NCBI GenBank assembly: GCA_947463705.1
Contig: CANHSO010000006.1
Span: 1-39,432, forward strand
Length of the DNA stretch: 39,432 bases
Reading direction: 5' to 3'
DNA from: Bacteriovoracaceae bacterium
GTDB taxonomy: Bacteria; Bdellovibrionota; UBA1018
Shown here: positions 37,003 through 39,432 of the stretch, piece by piece
Layout: each line of letters starts with the position of its first letter
How positions within the stretch are numbered: the first letter of the stretch is position 1
The notes under the pieces: model-generated
The model's database searches: none
Told to the model about the DNA's origin: nothing
The model's input: only the letters and a program-made list of their open reading frames with translations
Translations under genes and position numbers: made by a program

Positions 37003-38187
37003 CTACTCTTCAGTTAGATTCACGATGTCGGTCGCGATTTTTTCAGCAAAGATTTGGCTCGTGTCGATGAATTGTGTTTCGATTCCGAGTTCATTTTTTA
37101 GGGTAAGAGTTAATTCGTTTGCAGCGCCGCCTTTGAGCGCGAGGGGAAGTTCTGTGCAACCGAGGAGGATATTTAGTTTTCCTGTAGGTGTCTGGATGTG
37201 TTTGATTTCTGAAATTAGAATTGCCTTGATCCGTTCGTGTGACTCTTCGAACTGTCCTGCCTTGGCGAGATCAATGGCGTTTTGGAGGGCTTGGGCTTGA
37301 GCGGGAGACGAAATCAGGTGAAACTGTCCCTGCGCGTGCGCCTGGGAAGCGTGAGATTCTGTGACGAGTTTGGCCTCAGTCCATCCTTTTTGAGTGAGGT
37401 AGTGGTCATAAAGGCGAGCATCATAGGTTGCTTTAGAACTGAGTACGAGAAGGGGGGGCTCCGACAGTTCGATCGATTGCGCTGCATGAGCGACCAAGTC
37501 CACTACCGTAAACTCGGAGTGGCGTGGTGCGCCACTGATCCAAGTGCCCCGAACCAAGCTTTTGAAGCCAGTGATGTGAATATGAGCGGTGTTTGAGGCG
37601 AGGTAGTACCGTTGATAGCCCTGCGTGGCAAAGGCTCCAATTCGATGAAGGTAGGTTAGCCCTCGGCCTGTGGTGGCTTGCCAGGATCGGGGAGGAGGCG
37701 CGGACAGGAGGTGTACTGCGAATCGTTTCCAATTGACTGGTTTATGGCTCGCGTGCAGGCGGTTCATGAGGGCCTGAATGAGTTCAGCATCGGCGAGGGG
37801 ACCCATCCCTCCGAGGATGCCAATTCCTGACTCGTTCTCCGGTTCAGGCGATTCAGATAGAGTCAGGAGGAGTGTAGGACGTTTTTCCTCGTCAGGGATG
37901 AGTTCAGCAATTCGCCATTGGATTTCTTGATAAATTGACCACTGTGTCGGCTTTAAATTTAGTTCGATGAACTGGTGCCCGTGATCCTCTCCGTCCTCGA
38001 GTTCATGCTGTGCTATGAGAAGGTTAACGACCGAGATTTCTAGTTCGTGATTTTGAGTTTGGCCAGACGATGGCCGAGCTTGGATCGGATCCTTGAAAAA
38101 AACAGAAAAGTGCTCAGGAGGCTTGGCGTGGCTCAGGGTAAAACCGCACAAAACCAGCAAGATAAGAATCACCCTTCTTTTTTTCAT
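37003..38187 (-). CDS. Exported aspartate/glutamate racemase-family protein
   Basis: Signal peptide (MKKRRVILILLVLCGFTLSHA); IGILGGMGPLADAELIQALMNRL, LASNTAHIHI, LLGCTELPLAL. Confidence 0.8.
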   Translation of the reverse strand: MKKRRVILILLVLCGFTLSHAKPPEHFSVFFKDPIQARPSSGQTQNHELEISVVNLLIAQHELEDGEDHGHQFIELNLKPTQWSIYQEIQWRIAELIPDEEKRPTLLLTLSESPEPENESGIGILGGMGPLADAELIQALMNRLHASHKPVNWKRFAVHLLSAPPPRSWQATTGRGLTYLHRIGAFATQGYQRYYLASNTAHIHITGFKSLVRGTWISGAPRHSEFTVVDLVAHAAQSIELSEPPLLVLSSKATYDARLYDHYLTQKGWTEAKLVTESHASQAHAQGQFHLISSPAQAQALQNAIDLAKAGQFEESHERIKAILISEIKHIQTPTGKLNILLGCTELPLALKGGAANELTLTLKNELGIETQFIDTSQIFAEKIATDIVNLTEE

Positions 38188-38272
38188 GTCTAGGATTCCT
38201 CAGATCCTAGTTCTTTATCCTCCGAGCGGCCAAGAAATGCAAACTCAACCAACCGGCAAGAAGAAGTGCCTT

Positions 38273-38905
38273 CTATCCTCGACTTCTGGCTCGGAAGGCG
38301 CGGGATTTTTGTGCTCTTTGCTTCTGCTGAGTGTTCGCCCCATTCTCGACTCCTAACTCGAGGGCATGACCTGGTCTGTGTTTCATTCGGGGGAGGTCTG
38401 ACCACCAGCGCACACGGAGATAAGGCTCTTCGGTGGAGTGAGAATATTCGGTAAAGCCCTGGAAACTGTTCTCCAGCTCTCGACCCATCTGTCGGGCAAG
38501 GTCAGGGAGGGAAACGTAAACTTTAATCATGTTTTTTAGCTCTTTGACCCAAAGGATCCGCTCCTGATCATTACGGCTTCGCGCGATCGATTCCGTATTT
38601 TTGAGTGTTTTTAAAATCTCCTCTTGGTTCTGCCTCCAGGCTTCGCCTCGGATTTCAATCACTCCTAATGCAAACTGGTCTTCTTTTTGGCGGCAAGCTG
38701 GGCATTTCACCTCCTGGGTAGGTTCAACTGGCGTTTTTTGGTGTTCTAGCTGGCGGCGAGAAAGCCAGCGCCCTCGGATACTCACCGCGCGACAAGACGG
38801 ACAGATGGGTTGACCCTTGGGTTTGAGTGTTGAGCGATAAGGGTCTCGCCGAGCGGTTTCCTTGAAGGGGTGCTTGTATTTGCGGAGGGGGATATAGTTT
38901 TTCAT
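38273..38905 (-). CDS. BCAM0308-family zinc-ribbon-like protein
   Basis: ICPSCRAVSIRGRWLSRRQL...VKCPACRQKEDQFALGVIEIRGEAW...TESIARSRNDQERILWV; ATG at 38905 (MKNYIPLRKYKHPFKETARRDPYR) preferred over 39004. Confidence 0.65.
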   Translation of the reverse strand: MKNYIPLRKYKHPFKETARRDPYRSTLKPKGQPICPSCRAVSIRGRWLSRRQLEHQKTPVEPTQEVKCPACRQKEDQFALGVIEIRGEAWRQNQEEILKTLKNTESIARSRNDQERILWVKELKNMIKVYVSLPDLARQMGRELENSFQGFTEYSHSTEEPYLRVRWWSDLPRMKHRPGHALELGVENGANTQQKQRAQKSRAFRARSRG

Positions 38906-38981
38906 AGGTCTGTTGGAAGCAAGGCTTTCGCCAAACTCAAAAAATGGCGCTGATGATGCACCGAGAATAGGAGAGGTGTCT

Positions 38982-39432
38982 ATGAACGGGAGAGTGCAAC
39001 ACAAGCGAGAGACTGAGGAAAATTTTGTTCAAGAAGTCGAAATTATAGACCATTCCACTCGGCTGCCTGGAACCTTGGTGGTTCCAGTTCATTGTCATGG
39101 CATCGTTATTTTTGCTCATGGGAGTGGAAGCAGTCGACTGAGTCCGAGAAATATTCGGGTGGCTGATCACCTAAATCGGGATCAACTGGGCACCTTGCTA
39201 TTTGATCTGCTGACCTGGGATGAAGCTCAAGACCGGGAAAATGTTTTTGATATTCAATTTTTAGCGAGCCGACTTTTGGCAGCCGTTCGTTATGTGACAA
39301 GTCAGAGCGTATCCAAGGACTTACCCTTGGGCTTTTTTGGTGCGAGTACCGGTGCGGGGGCTGCACTCTGGGCCGCCGCAGATCTTGGACAGTCCATCAA
39401 GGCGGTTGTATCTCGTGGTGGACGACCAGACC
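38982..39432 (+). CDS. Alpha/beta hydrolase (dienelactone-hydrolase-like), truncated by window end
   Basis: Manual translation from ATG 38982: MNGRVQHKRETEENFVQEVEIIDHSTRLPGTLVVPVHCHGIVIFAHGSGSSRLSPRNIRVADHL...FFGASTGAGAALWAAADLGQSIKAVVSRGGRPD; no stop before 39432, so missing from the ORF track. Confidence 0.85.
   Translation, partial: MNGRVQHKRETEENFVQEVEIIDHSTRLPGTLVVPVHCHGIVIFAHGSGSSRLSPRNIRVADHLNRDQLGTLLFDLLTWDEAQDRENVFDIQFLASRLLAAVRYVTSQSVSKDLPLGFFGASTGAGAALWAAADLGQSIKAVVSRGGRPD

Noticed and set aside
1-39432. tRNA/rRNA genes, insertion sequences, prophage or integrase genes
   Set aside because: None recognised by eye on either strand; a tRNAscan-SE/ISfinder run would be needed to exclude weak cases.

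Overview
The window looks like a chromosomal segment from a Bdellovibrionota/Myxococcota-like Gram-negative; this is inferred from gene content, with no marker gene checked. The flanks are mostly housekeeping: the polA 3' end, tyrS, nusB, a reverse-strand block nagA-like / yceD (DUF177) / fabH-fabD-fabG-acpP-fabF / rpiB / glyA, then an XRE regulator, an exported Asp/Glu-racemase-like protein, a BCAM0308-type zinc-ribbon protein and an edge-truncated alpha/beta hydrolase. The centre (about 3.8-27.3 kb) is different. On the minus strand a single ~4,611-4,625 aa ORF encodes a giant lipoprotein: LNGC lipobox, HYDIN/choice-of-anchor-D-like N-terminus, at least 7 super-repeats of 431-486 aa built from Fn3-like modules, and an FGE/C-type-lectin-like C-terminal domain. 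It is followed by a tightly packed set of a TolQ/ExbB homologue, two tandem ExbD/TolR homologues, a 1,101 aa TPR/alpha-solenoid protein, a small Pro-rich exported protein, an AgmX/PglI (TonB-CTD-like) membrane protein and a second TPR protein. Convergent to it, on the plus strand, lie an outer-membrane beta-barrel-like protein and a GYF_2 + degenerate PilZ-like protein. The ensemble resembles the Myxococcus AglRQS-Glt/Nfs proton-motive-force machines, but includes a giant repeat lipoprotein. This is the best candidate for an undescribed system here: a motor-coupled giant surface adhesin or cell-envelope machine.
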